Part shown: positions 24,680 to 32,782 of the stretch, in pieces | How the letters are laid out: each line of letters begins with the position of its first letter | Position numbering within the stretch: position 1 is the first letter of the stretch | Assembly: GCF_004011835.1 (NCBI RefSeq) | Contig: NZ_RKLN01000001.1 | Span: forward strand, 558,001-622,000 | Source of the DNA: Rhodococcus spongiicola | GTDB lineage: Bacteria; Actinomycetota; Actinomycetes; Mycobacteriales; Mycobacteriaceae | DNA length: 64,000 nt | Reading direction: 5' to 3' | The notes under the pieces: generated by a model | Database searches by the model: none | What the model was told of the DNA's origin: nothing | The model's input: only the letters and a program-made list of their open reading frames with translations | Position numbers and translations under genes: made by a program

Positions 24680-25720
24680 TCAGTCAACGATCGCGCGCAG
24701 CTTCTCGACCTGCGCGACCCGGCCGGCCCGGTCTGCGGCCAGCGGGGCCACGGTCAGCGTCGTCACCCCGGCCGCCTCGAACGCGGCGACCCGCTCCTTG
24801 ACGAAGCTCTCGGTGCCGATGAGCGATACCGCCCGCACGAGTTCATCGGGAACCGCCGCCGTGGCTTCCTCCTTCTTTCCGGCGAGGTAGAGGTCCTGGA
24901 TCTTCTCGGCCTCCTCCTCGTAGCCGTACCGGCAGGCGAGGTCGTTGTAGAAGTTCTTGCCCTTGGCACCCATTCCGCCGATGTACAGCGCGAGATGAGG
25001 CTTGATCCACTGCAGCATCGGCTCGACATCGTCTCCGATCGCCAGCGCTGGACCTGCGTAGATGTTCAGCTCACCCAGGCTCGGGTCCCGCTTGGCCTTG
25101 CCGGCTGCGAGCGCCTCGCCCCACACCGACTCCGCCTTCTCCGGGTGGAAGAAGATCGGCTCCCAGCCCTCGGCAATCTCCGCAGTGAGCGCAACGTTCT
25201 TGGGGCCGAGCGAGGCAATGACGACCGGAATTTGTTCGCGCACAGGGTGGTTGATCAGCTTGAGTGGCTTGCCCAGCCCGGTGCCCTGATCGGCGGGCAG
25301 CGGGATCTTGTAGTACTTGCCGTCGTACTGGACCTTCTCCCGACGCCACACCTGGCGGCAGATGTCGACCAACTCGCGGGTGCGGCCGAGAGGGGCGTCG
25401 TACTTGACGCCGTGGAACCCCTCGATCACCTGCGGGCCCGATGCCCCGATGCCCATCACGAATCGACCGTTGGAGACGTAGTCGAGGCCCGCCGCCGTCA
25501 TCGCGGTCAGGCTCGGGGTGCGGGTGTAGATCTGGAAGATGCCGGAGGCCAGTTGGATCGTCGAGGTCTTGGCCGCGAGGTAGCCGAGGGCACTGACGGC
25601 GTCGAACGAATACGCCTCGGGGACGAAGATGATGTCCAGGCCTGCCCGTTCGAGATCCGCGACTTCTTCGCTAGCCTCCGCGAATCCTCCGCTGTAGTTC
25701 AAAGCCATACCGATGCGCAC
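24680..25720 (-). CDS. LLM-class (F420-dependent type) oxidoreductase
   Basis: A 346-residue TIM-barrel protein of the luciferase-like monooxygenase family, in the branch that uses coenzyme F420 in actinobacteria. It starts at a GTG (MRIGMALNYSGGF). Family segments include DIIFVPEAYSFDAVSALGYL, IQLASGIFQIYTRTPSLTAM and RFVMGIGASGPQVIEGFHG, and the C-terminal LTVAPLAAD. It sits between two USP genes on the same strand, a typical stress or dormancy context. Substrate unknown; some relatives reduce enones or act on cell-wall lipids, which cannot be told from sequence here. Confidence 0.9.
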   Translation of the reverse strand: MRIGMALNYSGGFAEASEEVADLERAGLDIIFVPEAYSFDAVSALGYLAAKTSTIQLASGIFQIYTRTPSLTAMTAAGLDYVSNGRFVMGIGASGPQVIEGFHGVKYDAPLGRTRELVDICRQVWRREKVQYDGKYYKIPLPADQGTGLGKPLKLINHPVREQIPVVIASLGPKNVALTAEIAEGWEPIFFHPEKAESVWGEALAAGKAKRDPSLGELNIYAGPALAIGDDVEPMLQWIKPHLALYIGGMGAKGKNFYNDLACRYGYEEEAEKIQDLYLAGKKEEATAAVPDELVRAVSLIGTESFVKERVAAFEAAGVTTLTVAPLAADRAGRVAQVEKLRAIVD

Positions 25721-25771
25721 TGCTGCGACCCCATTCCGTGTTCCAAGTAACGGACGTTACGACACAGGACT

Positions 25772-26698
25772 CTACGACCGCTCGGGCCGCACCACCATCA
25801 CAGGGCACTTCGCCTTCTGCACCAGCTCGTTGCTCGTCGACCCGAGCAGCAGTCCACGGAACCCGCCCCGACCACGGCTGCCGACGACCACGAGCTGCGC
25901 CTTCTGCGACCACGCGAGCAGATGGGTGCGCGGCCCGTCGATGTACAGCTCGCGGCGGACCTCGACGTCCGGGTACCGCTCACTCCATCCCGCGAGACGC
26001 TCGGCGAGCTCCACCTGCTGTGCATCCTCGAAGGCCCTCGGGTCAACGATCGCGCTGCGCCCGCCGGCGAGCGTGCCGTGCGGGGTGTCGCTCCACGCGT
26101 GGATCGCCACCAGCGGGACACCACGCTGCGCCGCCTCGTCGAACGCCACCGCGGTGGCGCGCTCGCTCGTGGGGCTGCCGTCGATCCCGACGACGACGGG
26201 ACCGTCGCTGGGAACCTCGCCGTTGCGCTGGTGGACCACGACCACGGGGCACACGCCGTGGCTGGCGGCGTTCACCGCGGTCGAGCCGATGCCACCCGCC
26301 GCACCGCTCCCCGATGCCCCGAGTACGAGTGCCCGCGAATCCTCGGAGAGCGACACGAGCCAGCGAGCACCGCCGAGGGTGGAGATCTCGGTGGAGATGT
26401 CGAGGTCGGGCGACACCTCGCGCGCCGCGGCGGCTGCGCGGGCCAGGATCTCCTTGCCTTCGTCCTCCATCCAGTCGAAGATGCCGGCCACGTCGAGATA
26501 GGGCGCTCCGTAGGTATAGGACGAAAAGTTCAGGGCGTGGATGATCCGCAACGACAGGTTGCGGTCCGCGCACATCCGCGCAGCCCAGACGACGGCCGCC
26601 TGTGCGGCGTCCGACCCGTCGACCCCGACCACGACCGCGTTCGCGTCCCGTGCGGCCGACGGTTCCTTGACTCTGTACTCCATGCCCTCCGAGGTCAT
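25772..26698 (-). CDS. Tandem universal stress protein, putative DosR target
   Basis: A 308-residue protein with two UspA domains: VVVGVDGSDAAQAAVVWAAR with ATP loop LGASGSGAAGGIGSTA, then VVVGIDGSPTSERATA with GSRGRGGFRGLLLGSTS. I chose ATG 26698 because GAGAGGGTG lies about 7 bp before it; the ATG at 26683 has its purine tract too close, and translation from 26794 lacks support. A DosR-type box is centred about 145 bp upstream of the start. The LLM oxidoreductase gene follows after 51 bp, so all three minus-strand genes may be co-expressed in hypoxia. Confidence 0.9.
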   Translation of the reverse strand: MTSEGMEYRVKEPSAARDANAVVVGVDGSDAAQAAVVWAARMCADRNLSLRIIHALNFSSYTYGAPYLDVAGIFDWMEDEGKEILARAAAAAREVSPDLDISTEISTLGGARWLVSLSEDSRALVLGASGSGAAGGIGSTAVNAASHGVCPVVVVHQRNGEVPSDGPVVVGIDGSPTSERATAVAFDEAAQRGVPLVAIHAWSDTPHGTLAGGRSAIVDPRAFEDAQQVELAERLAGWSERYPDVEVRRELYIDGPRTHLLAWSQKAQLVVVGSRGRGGFRGLLLGSTSNELVQKAKCPVMVVRPERS

Positions 26699-26834
26699 CC
26701 CGCTCACCCTCTCCCGTGTACCCGAAATCGGTGCGGCAGTCGTGGTCGATCCCTTGATCGGGCCGATCGCAGTGCCACCCTCGACGTTAGTCACTCGCGC
26801 GGGGGTACGTGGGGATCAGTCAGTCCCGCACTGC

Positions 26835-26853
26835 TCAGGACCAAAGTCCCTGC
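26835..26853 (-). promoter_or_regulatory. DosR-type box upstream of the USP gene
   Basis: On the minus strand AGGGACTTTGGTCCT (26851-26837) closely fits the mycobacterial DosR consensus, a GGGACTT/GTCC inverted repeat. A weaker GGGACCT-GGTC site lies nearby at 26871-26884 on the plus strand. Paired strong and weak sites are typical of DosR promoters. A DosR-like regulator is encoded in this window. Confidence 0.6.
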
Positions 26854-26946
26854 CGCCGAGGCCCAAGGTCGGGACCTGCGGTCGGCGGGCGCGAGCCCGG
26901 TCACATTTAATTGGAATCGCATTTACCAGTTTTTACTGTCGGGTTC

Positions 26947-27411
26947 ATGCAGTTGACGCAGTTCACCGACCTGGGCCTGCGGATCGTCATGCGCCTGGCG
27001 GCCGGGTCCGCCACCGACGCAGGATCGGCACCCAGCACTCGCGTGATCGCGCAGCAGCTCGCCGTGTCATACACCCATGCCACGAAAGTTGTTGCGCGAC
27101 TGGGTGAACTCGGCATCGTCACCACCCGCCGGGGCCGCGGCGGCGGACTGGCCATCACGGAGTTGGGCCGGACGGCGGCGCTCGGCTGGCTGACGCGACA
27201 GCTCGAGGGCGACGCCGAGGTCGTCACGTGCGAGGGCGACAACCCTTGCCCGCTGCGCCACGGCTGCCGACTCCGCTCCGCCCTGCGCGACGCCCAGAAC
27301 GCCTTCTACGACGCCCTGGACGCCCTGACGGTCCAGGACCTCACCACCGCTGGATCGTCCCCCGAGAACGTGCTGCTGACGCTCACCGCGCCGACAGCGA
27401 ACAAGCCCTGA
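26947..27411 (+). CDS. nsrR: Rrf2-family regulator, NsrR-type
   Basis: A 154-residue Rrf2 transcription factor. The start MQLTQFTDLGLRIVMRLA is the usual NsrR N-terminus; extra upstream codons do not align. The winged helix includes IAQQLAVSYTHATKVVARLG and the wing RRGRGGGLAI. Three Cys for an iron-sulfur cluster are at 95, 101 and 107, the C-x5-C-x5-C spacing of NsrR. NsrR holds a 4Fe-4S cluster that reacts with NO and derepresses hmp. The flavohemoglobin gene follows 41 bp later. An AT-rich tract at 26907-26941, rare in this genome, is the likely operator and promoter. Confidence 0.9.
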   Translation: MQLTQFTDLGLRIVMRLAAGSATDAGSAPSTRVIAQQLAVSYTHATKVVARLGELGIVTTRRGRGGGLAITELGRTAALGWLTRQLEGDAEVVTCEGDNPCPLRHGCRLRSALRDAQNAFYDALDALTVQDLTTAGSSPENVLLTLTAPTANKP

Positions 27412-27452
27412 GTACCCGTAAGACCGCAGCACCCGACCGACAGGAGAATCCG

Positions 27453-28676
27453 ATGCTCACCGAGGCCTCGAAGGAAATCGTCCGCGCGACGCTGCCCGTT
27501 GTGGGAGCGGCGATCGGCGACATCACGCCGCTGTTCTACCGCAAGATGTTCGCAGCCCACCCGGAACTCGAGCGCGACCTGTTCAACCGTGGCAACCAGC
27601 GTCAGGGTGAGCAGCAGAAGGCGCTGGCCGGGGCCATCGCCGCGTTCGCGACACTGCAATCGGAACCCGACCAGGCGCGCGTCGACGCGATCCTGTCCCG
27701 TATCGCCCACAAGCACGCCTCGCTGGGCATCACCGCGGACCAGTACGAGATCGTCCACAAGTACCTGTTCGAGGCGATCGTCGAGATCCTCGGCGAGGCC
27801 GTGACGCCGGAGGTCGCGTCCGCCTGGGACGAGGTCTACTGGCTGATGGCCGAGACCCTCATCTCGATGGAGGCCCGACTCTACGAGCAGGCCGGCGTCG
27901 AGGCCGGTGACGTGTGGCACCCCGTTCGGGTGGTGCGCCGGACCCTCGAATCGACCGACACCGCCTCGTTCACGCTTGCCGCGAAGGACGGGTCCGCGTT
28001 GCCGACGTTCGCACCGGGCCAGTACATTTCGGTCGCCGTGCATCTACCCGACGGAGCCCGACAGATCCGTCAGTACAGCCTCGCGTGTGGCCCCACCGAC
28101 GACGAGTGGCGGATCACCATCAAGCGGATCACTGCCCACACCCTGCCCGACGGCTCCACCGCTCCGGCCGGTGAAGTGTCGAACTTCCTGTACGACAACG
28201 TCTTCGAGGGCGACGAGTTGACCGTGTCGCTCCCCTTCGGTGATCTGGTCCTGCCGGAGGACGATGCACCGCTGCTGCTGATCTCGGCCGGGATCGGTTG
28301 CACGCCGATGATCGGCATGCTCGAGCACCTCGCCTCGACCGACGACAAGCGCAGCGTGTCGGTGCTGCACGCGGATCGCTCCGCGGCACACCATGCACAC
28401 CGCGCCGAACTCACCGAACTGGTCGAACGGCTGCCATCCGGCATCATGCACCGTTGGTACGAGGACCTGGGTGCGCGCGAGGCCTTCGCCAGGACCCGGC
28501 TGGGTCGCGCCGATCTGGCCGACGTCACCCTGGAGCCCGGCACCCGCGCCTTCCTGTGCGGTCCGCTGCCGTTCATGCTCGCGATGAAGAAGTCTCTCAT
28601 CGCGCGTGACGTGCCCGCCGAGAACATCCACTACGAGGTGTTCGGCCCGGACAGCTGGTCCGGCACGTCCGCATAG
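27453..28676 (+). CDS. hmp: Flavohemoglobin, nitric oxide dioxygenase
   Basis: A 407-residue protein that oxidises NO to nitrate with O2 and NAD(P)H. The N-terminal globin domain (1-140) has the proximal-His region IAHKHASLGITADQYEIV. The FAD domain has RQYSLA, and the NAD domain has LLISAGIGCTPMIGML and FLCGPLPFM. Length fits the family (about 400). ATG 27453 has AGGAG 6 bp upstream. Its position directly after nsrR indicates NO-induced expression. A hairpin at 28690-28731 follows. Confidence 0.95.
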   Translation: MLTEASKEIVRATLPVVGAAIGDITPLFYRKMFAAHPELERDLFNRGNQRQGEQQKALAGAIAAFATLQSEPDQARVDAILSRIAHKHASLGITADQYEIVHKYLFEAIVEILGEAVTPEVASAWDEVYWLMAETLISMEARLYEQAGVEAGDVWHPVRVVRRTLESTDTASFTLAAKDGSALPTFAPGQYISVAVHLPDGARQIRQYSLACGPTDDEWRITIKRITAHTLPDGSTAPAGEVSNFLYDNVFEGDELTVSLPFGDLVLPEDDAPLLLISAGIGCTPMIGMLEHLASTDDKRSVSVLHADRSAAHHAHRAELTELVERLPSGIMHRWYEDLGAREAFARTRLGRADLADVTLEPGTRAFLCGPLPFMLAMKKSLIARDVPAENIHYEVFGPDSWSGTSA

Positions 28677-28689
28677 ACACCGCAAAACG

Positions 28690-28731
28690 GAACCCGGGTC
28701 GTCGGCGACTCACGTCGTCAGGCCCGGGTTC
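28690..28731 (+). terminator. Hairpin after hmp
   Basis: GAACCCGGG (28690-28698) pairs with CCCGGGTTC (28723-28731), a 9-bp stem with a 24-nt loop, placed 13 bp after the hmp stop. Confidence 0.65.
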
Positions 28732-28783
28732 TTGGGAGACCAGGTTCCCGGGCGACCGGGGCGAGAGTGTTCTAGCGTGAGGT

Positions 28784-29806
28784 GTGGCCCGACCGCAGTT
28801 GATTTTGACCCCGCTGACCCCGGCGGCGATCTTCCTCGTGCTCACCATCGACGAGGGTGGAGAGAACGCCACCCGAGAACTGATCGCGGACATCGACGGC
28901 CTGCGCAAGTCCGTCGGATTCCGGGTGCCCGACTCGGGACTGGTGTGCGTCACCTCCATCGGTTCGTCCGCGTGGGACCGATTGTTCGACGGCCCCCGGC
29001 CCGCCGAGCTGCACGCTTTCGTCGAACTGGACGGTGGCCGGCATCGAGCTCCGGCGACCGACGGTGATCTCCTGTTCCACATCCGCGCTGCATCGATGGA
29101 TCTGTGCTTCGAACTGGCCTCGAAGATCGTCGGACGGCTGCGCGGCGCGGCGACCGTCGTGGACGAGACGCACGGGTTCCGATACTTCGAACAGCGTGAC
29201 CTGCTCGGGTTCGTCGACGGCACCGAGAACCCCGAGGGCGTCGAGGCGGCCGAGGCGGTTCTGGTGGGTGACGAGGACCCCGCGTTCGTCGGCGGCAGCT
29301 ACGTGATCGTGCAGAAGTACCTGCACGACATGGACTCCTGGAACGCGATCTCCACCGAGGAGCAGGAGCGCGTCATCGGCCGCACCAAGCTCGACGACAT
29401 CGAACTGGACGACGACGTCAAGCCGTCGAACTCGCATGTCGCGCTGAACACCCTCACCGGCGACGACGGAGCCGGACGCCAGATCGTGCGCGTCAACATG
29501 CCGTTCGGCAATCTCGGCGACGGCGAGTTCGGCACCTACTTCATCGGGTACGCGGCCACACCCTCCGTCACCGAGGAGATGCTGCGCAACATGTTCATCG
29601 GCAAACCCGAGGGCAACACCGACCGCATCCTGGACTTCTCCACGGCCGTCACCGGCGGCCTGTTCTTCACCCCCGCCGTCGAGTTCCTCGACGAACTCCC
29701 ACCTGCGCCGGGTACCCGGCAGATAGGTACCGAAGACACGAGCCCGTCCTCTGCCGTCGACGGATCGCTCGGAATCGGCAGTTTGAGAAGGAGTTCCACG
29801 CGATGA
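28784..29806 (+). CDS. dypB: DyP-type peroxidase with encapsulin-targeting tail
   Basis: A 340-residue heme peroxidase of the DypB class. The family motif GFVDG is at 142-146 with catalytic Asp145, and the proximal heme ligand is probably His218 in NSHVAL. The C-terminal extension ends DGSLGIGSLRRSSTR (326-340), the consensus cargo-loading peptide for family 1 encapsulins. The enzyme should therefore be packaged in the shell encoded next door; the two genes overlap by 4 bp (ATGA). DypB enzymes oxidise dyes, Mn(II) and lignin-like phenols with peroxide. The start is a GTG. Confidence 0.96.
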   Translation: MARPQLILTPLTPAAIFLVLTIDEGGENATRELIADIDGLRKSVGFRVPDSGLVCVTSIGSSAWDRLFDGPRPAELHAFVELDGGRHRAPATDGDLLFHIRAASMDLCFELASKIVGRLRGAATVVDETHGFRYFEQRDLLGFVDGTENPEGVEAAEAVLVGDEDPAFVGGSYVIVQKYLHDMDSWNAISTEEQERVIGRTKLDDIELDDDVKPSNSHVALNTLTGDDGAGRQIVRVNMPFGNLGDGEFGTYFIGYAATPSVTEEMLRNMFIGKPEGNTDRILDFSTAVTGGLFFTPAVEFLDELPPAPGTRQIGTEDTSPSSAVDGSLGIGSLRRSSTR

Positions 29807-30600
29807 ACAACCTCTACCGCGGTCTCGCCCCCATCACCGACGCCGCCTGGACGTCGATCGAGGAGGAGGCGACCCGAACCTTCAAGCGGCACATCGCAGG
29901 ACGCACCGTCGTCGACGTCTCGGGCCCGCACGGCAACGACTTCTCCGCGGCGGGGTTGGGACGCACCACCGCAATCGACGCTCCGGCGGCCGGCGTGCAG
30001 GCGCGCCAACGTCGGGTGGCCCCACTCGTGGAGTTGCGGGTGCCGTTCACGCTGTCGCGCGAGGAGATCGACAACGTCGAGCGTGGCGCGCAGGACGCCG
30101 ACTGGGATGCAGTGAAGGAGGCCGCGAAGAGGATCGCATTCGCCGAGGACCGCGCGATCTTCGAGGGCTACGCCGCCGCGGGTATCGAGGGGATTCGTGC
30201 GAGTTCGTCGAATCCGCCGCTGCGTCTGCCCGAGGACGTTCGTGACGTACCCGAGGCGATCAGCCAGGCCCTGTCCGGGCTCCGTCTGGCCGGCGTCGAC
30301 GGACCGTACTCGGTGCTGCTGAGCGCCGAGGCGTACACACAGGTCAGTGAGACGTCCGACCACGGCTACCCGATCCGCGAGCACATCCGGCGTCTCGTCG
30401 ACGGCGACATCATCTGGGCCCCTGCGATCGACGGCGCGTTCGTGCTCACGACCCGCGGCGGCGACTTCGACCTGCAGATCGGCCAGGATCTGTCGATCGG
30501 CTACCTGTCACACGAAGCGGAACGCGTCGAACTGTACTTCCAGGAGTCGTTGACATTCCTCACCTACACCGGAGAGGCATCTGTAGCCCTGACTCGGTGA
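29803..30600 (+). CDS. enc: Family 1 encapsulin shell protein
   Basis: A 265-residue HK97-fold nanocompartment protein. It begins MNNLYRGLAPITDAAWTSIE and contains GRTVVDVSGPHG, the E-loop and PLVELRVPFTLSREEIDN. The P- and A-domain segments such as DGPYSVLLSAEAY and IIWAPAIDGAFVLTTRGGDF follow. Length is typical (about 265). It overlaps dypB by 4 bp, so cargo and shell are made together. Shells of this size are usually 60-subunit, about 24 nm. Located in the cytosol. Confidence 0.96.
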   Translation: MNNLYRGLAPITDAAWTSIEEEATRTFKRHIAGRTVVDVSGPHGNDFSAAGLGRTTAIDAPAAGVQARQRRVAPLVELRVPFTLSREEIDNVERGAQDADWDAVKEAAKRIAFAEDRAIFEGYAAAGIEGIRASSSNPPLRLPEDVRDVPEAISQALSGLRLAGVDGPYSVLLSAEAYTQVSETSDHGYPIREHIRRLVDGDIIWAPAIDGAFVLTTRGGDFDLQIGQDLSIGYLSHEAERVELYFQESLTFLTYTGEASVALTR

Positions 30601-30695
30601 TCGGAGGCGTGGCTCGCACTACCGGTTCAGCGCGTAGGCCCCCCGACCGCTACACTCCCTAACTGCGGTTCGGCGCGAAACAGGTCGCCCGCCCC

Positions 30696-30768
30696 GCCCT
30701 CGTAGCTCAGGGGATAGAGCACGGCTCTCCTAAAGCCGGTGTCGCAGGTTCGAATCCTGCCGGGGGCA
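30696..30768 (+). tRNA. tRNA-Arg (anticodon CCT)
   Basis: A full cloverleaf: acceptor GCCCTCG pairs with CGGGGGC (one G-T), the D-arm includes AGCTCAGGGGATAGAGC, the anticodon stem is CGGCT/AGCCG with CCT at 30729-30731, and the T-arm is GCAGGTTCGAATCCTGC. CCA is not encoded. The following 240 bp (30769-31009) hold no feature I can support. Confidence 0.95.
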
Positions 30769-31009
30769 CAGATCCAGCAACATTCCACGCATCAAGAACC
30801 ATCTTGACCAGCTGGAATCCAGTTCCGGACCAATCCCGATGGCGAGTGATCGGGCGTTTTGGGACTCAGCCACCCGACCCGCCTCGCCGTACCGATTGCG
30901 GCGGGGATTCGTCGTGGTAGCGGCTCTTCGCGAGCTCCCAGTGCTCGGAGTCGATGGGCTCGCGTAGTTGAGGGCGTCTTCATTGCAGCCTTCGACTCGA
31001 ATCACGGCC

Positions 31010-31153
31010 GCTCTGATCGGGTCCACGCCTGTCGTTCTCGAGATCACCGACGAACTGTTGACCGGGTCGTTGGGGTCGCTCGGGTCGTCGGGGTGGCTCG
31101 GGTTCTCGGGGGTGGCCGGGTCAGTGGGGTCGGCCGGGTCCTCGGGGTCGTAG
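31010..31153 (+). pseudogene. 3' remnant of a YVTN-propeller surface protein gene
   Basis: The translated end reads TPVVLEITDE, then a Gly/Ser/Leu/Val tail (GSLGSLGSSGWLGFSG and so on) and a stop. The intact gene just downstream ends IPVVLDIADTTSTGPFGSLGSLGS and both stops are followed by GGTCC. This is the leftover C-terminus of a third paralogue. No propeller blades remain upstream. Confidence 0.6.
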
Positions 31154-31267
31154 GTCCAGAGCCGATGAAATGCCCCTGCCCGACGAGGGTGGGGCGTTTG
31201 TCGTCCTGCCGGAGGGGACCGTCCGCGCCTAGTGACTGCACCCGGTGAATCGAGTCACTTCGGATGA

Positions 31268-32356
31268 ATGGCCCGAACTGCGCCGGCGTATCCCGTAAAG
31301 TCCCCACCCTCACAGGAAGACAGTCCGTTTCAATCTTTCGGCGCTCTGCACGGCGCGCCCGTCGAGATGCAAGTACCGCCTGCCTCCCCCATTGGTCGAA
31401 GGATCCCGATCGCATTGCCTCACAACACCATTGACCTGTCCCGCCTCGGAGGTAACCCAAGTTCGGGGCTCCGCACCCGACGTCGGCGCATGGCAGGGCT
31501 CGTCGCCGCCCTTGCGACGGGGCTCATGCTCACGGCCGGCCCGCTCGCGCACTCCGACACCGTCAAGACCACAATCCCGGTGGACGTCAGTCCGATCGGG
31601 GCGGCTATCGCCCCCGACGGCAACCGCGCCTACGTCGCCAACATGGGCGACGACACCGTGTCGGTCATCGACACCTCCACCAACACCGAGACCACCACCA
31701 TCGACGTCGGCAACGGTCCACGCGCTGTGGCGTTCACCCCCGACGGCACCCGCGCCTACGTCACCAACCAAAACGACAACTCCGTGTCGGTGATCGACAC
31801 CGTTGCCAACACCGTCACCATCACCATCAACGTCGGCGGCGCCCCGGAAGGGGTGACGATTACCCCCGACGGGACCCGCGCCTACGTCACCAACTATCTG
31901 GGCAACACCGTGTCGATGATCGACACCGCCACCAACACGTTCACCACGATCGACGTCGGCAACGGTCCGCGCGCGGCGGCGATCACCTCCGACGGCACCC
32001 ACGCCTACGTCACCAACCAGCACGACAGCTCGGTGTCGGTCCTCGAGATCGACACGGCCCCGACCTTGACCGGCACACCCCCGGCTGGGGCCGTCGGACA
32101 GCCCTACGAGTACGCCTTCACCCTCACCGGGCAGCCCGCCCCCACCACCACGGTTACCGCCGGCGCACTGCCCGGCGGATTGACCCTCAGTGCTGATGGC
32201 GTGCTGTCCGGAACCCCCACCACCGCAGGACACTTCGCATTCTTCATCGCAGCCACCAACGACGTCGGTGGCGACGCCTCCATACCCGTCGTCCTCGACA
32301 TCGCCGACACAACGTCGACCGGGCCCTTCGGGTCCCTCGGGTCCTTGGGATCGTAG
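31268..32356 (+). CDS. Secreted YVTN beta-propeller protein with Ig-like domain and Gly/Ser tail
   Basis: Up to 362 residues; the start is uncertain. ATG 31268 is the longest option, but a TTG at 31415 with GAAGGA upstream would begin just before the twin-Arg-rich signal sequence RTRRRRMAGLVAALATGLML. The body has four YVTN blades of about 41 residues, each with AYVTN or AYVAN followed by VSVID, then a putative Ig (He_PIG) domain with GALPGGLTLSADGVLSGTP. The tail is FGSLGSLGS. Four blades are too few for a closed ring, so it may assemble with another protein or be shortened. Predicted to be exported; role unknown, perhaps surface adhesion. Confidence 0.75.
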   Translation: MARTAPAYPVKSPPSQEDSPFQSFGALHGAPVEMQVPPASPIGRRIPIALPHNTIDLSRLGGNPSSGLRTRRRRMAGLVAALATGLMLTAGPLAHSDTVKTTIPVDVSPIGAAIAPDGNRAYVANMGDDTVSVIDTSTNTETTTIDVGNGPRAVAFTPDGTRAYVTNQNDNSVSVIDTVANTVTITINVGGAPEGVTITPDGTRAYVTNYLGNTVSMIDTATNTFTTIDVGNGPRAAAITSDGTHAYVTNQHDSSVSVLEIDTAPTLTGTPPAGAVGQPYEYAFTLTGQPAPTTTVTAGALPGGLTLSADGVLSGTPTTAGHFAFFIAATNDVGGDASIPVVLDIADTTSTGPFGSLGSLGS

Positions 32357-32529
32357 GTCCTGAGACGACGACACGCCGCCACCAGACCGGCGGGTTCACG
32401 GTCGCCGCAACACTCTCGATGTGGGAGGTTGCGGCGACCGTGTCGTTTTCGGAGGACTGTGTTCGGTTCGGTGATCGGTCGGCGAGGTTGGTCGATTCCG
32501 GGGTGCCGGTGAAGGATGCCTCCGCAGGG

Positions 32530-32778
32530 ACTTCCCGGACGACGAGAGCATGCGGGTGAGCCACGAGACGCCCTACCAGGCGCTGTACTTTCAGGCCCGC
32601 GGCGGCCTCAAACGGGAAGTTCAGCAAGCGCTTCGGACGGGCCGGGTGCGGCGCACACCGCGGCGCGGCGCGGATCGGCGCACCCACCCGCAAAACACTC
32701 GACTGGGAAACCCCAGCCGAGCGTCTGCGTGATCTACTGACCGCCTAGAACCAGACAGTGCTGCAACGACCCCTGGAA
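32530..32778 (+). mobile_element. Internally deleted IS30-family transposase remnant with right end
   Basis: The frame at 32532-32732 gives FPDDESMRVSHETPYQALYF and GGLKREVQQALRTGR, typical of the IS30 transposase middle. In another frame KTLDWETPAERLRDLLTA and a stop follow at 32747, the family's C-terminus. The DDE catalytic region that should separate them is missing and a frameshift is present. The element ends near GTGCTGCAACGACCCC (32759-32774), which recurs after the second remnant. Not functional. Confidence 0.75.
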
Positions 32779-32782
32779 ACCG

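Noticed and set aside
30696-30768. tRNA-Arg as an integration site with att repeats
   Set aside because: I found no second copy of the tRNA 3' end in the window and no integrase, so an island border is not supported.
30730-31047. Minus-strand ORF running through the tRNA
   Set aside because: It is explained by the complement of tRNA-Arg (the CPRQDSNLRH-type artefact) and has no other support.
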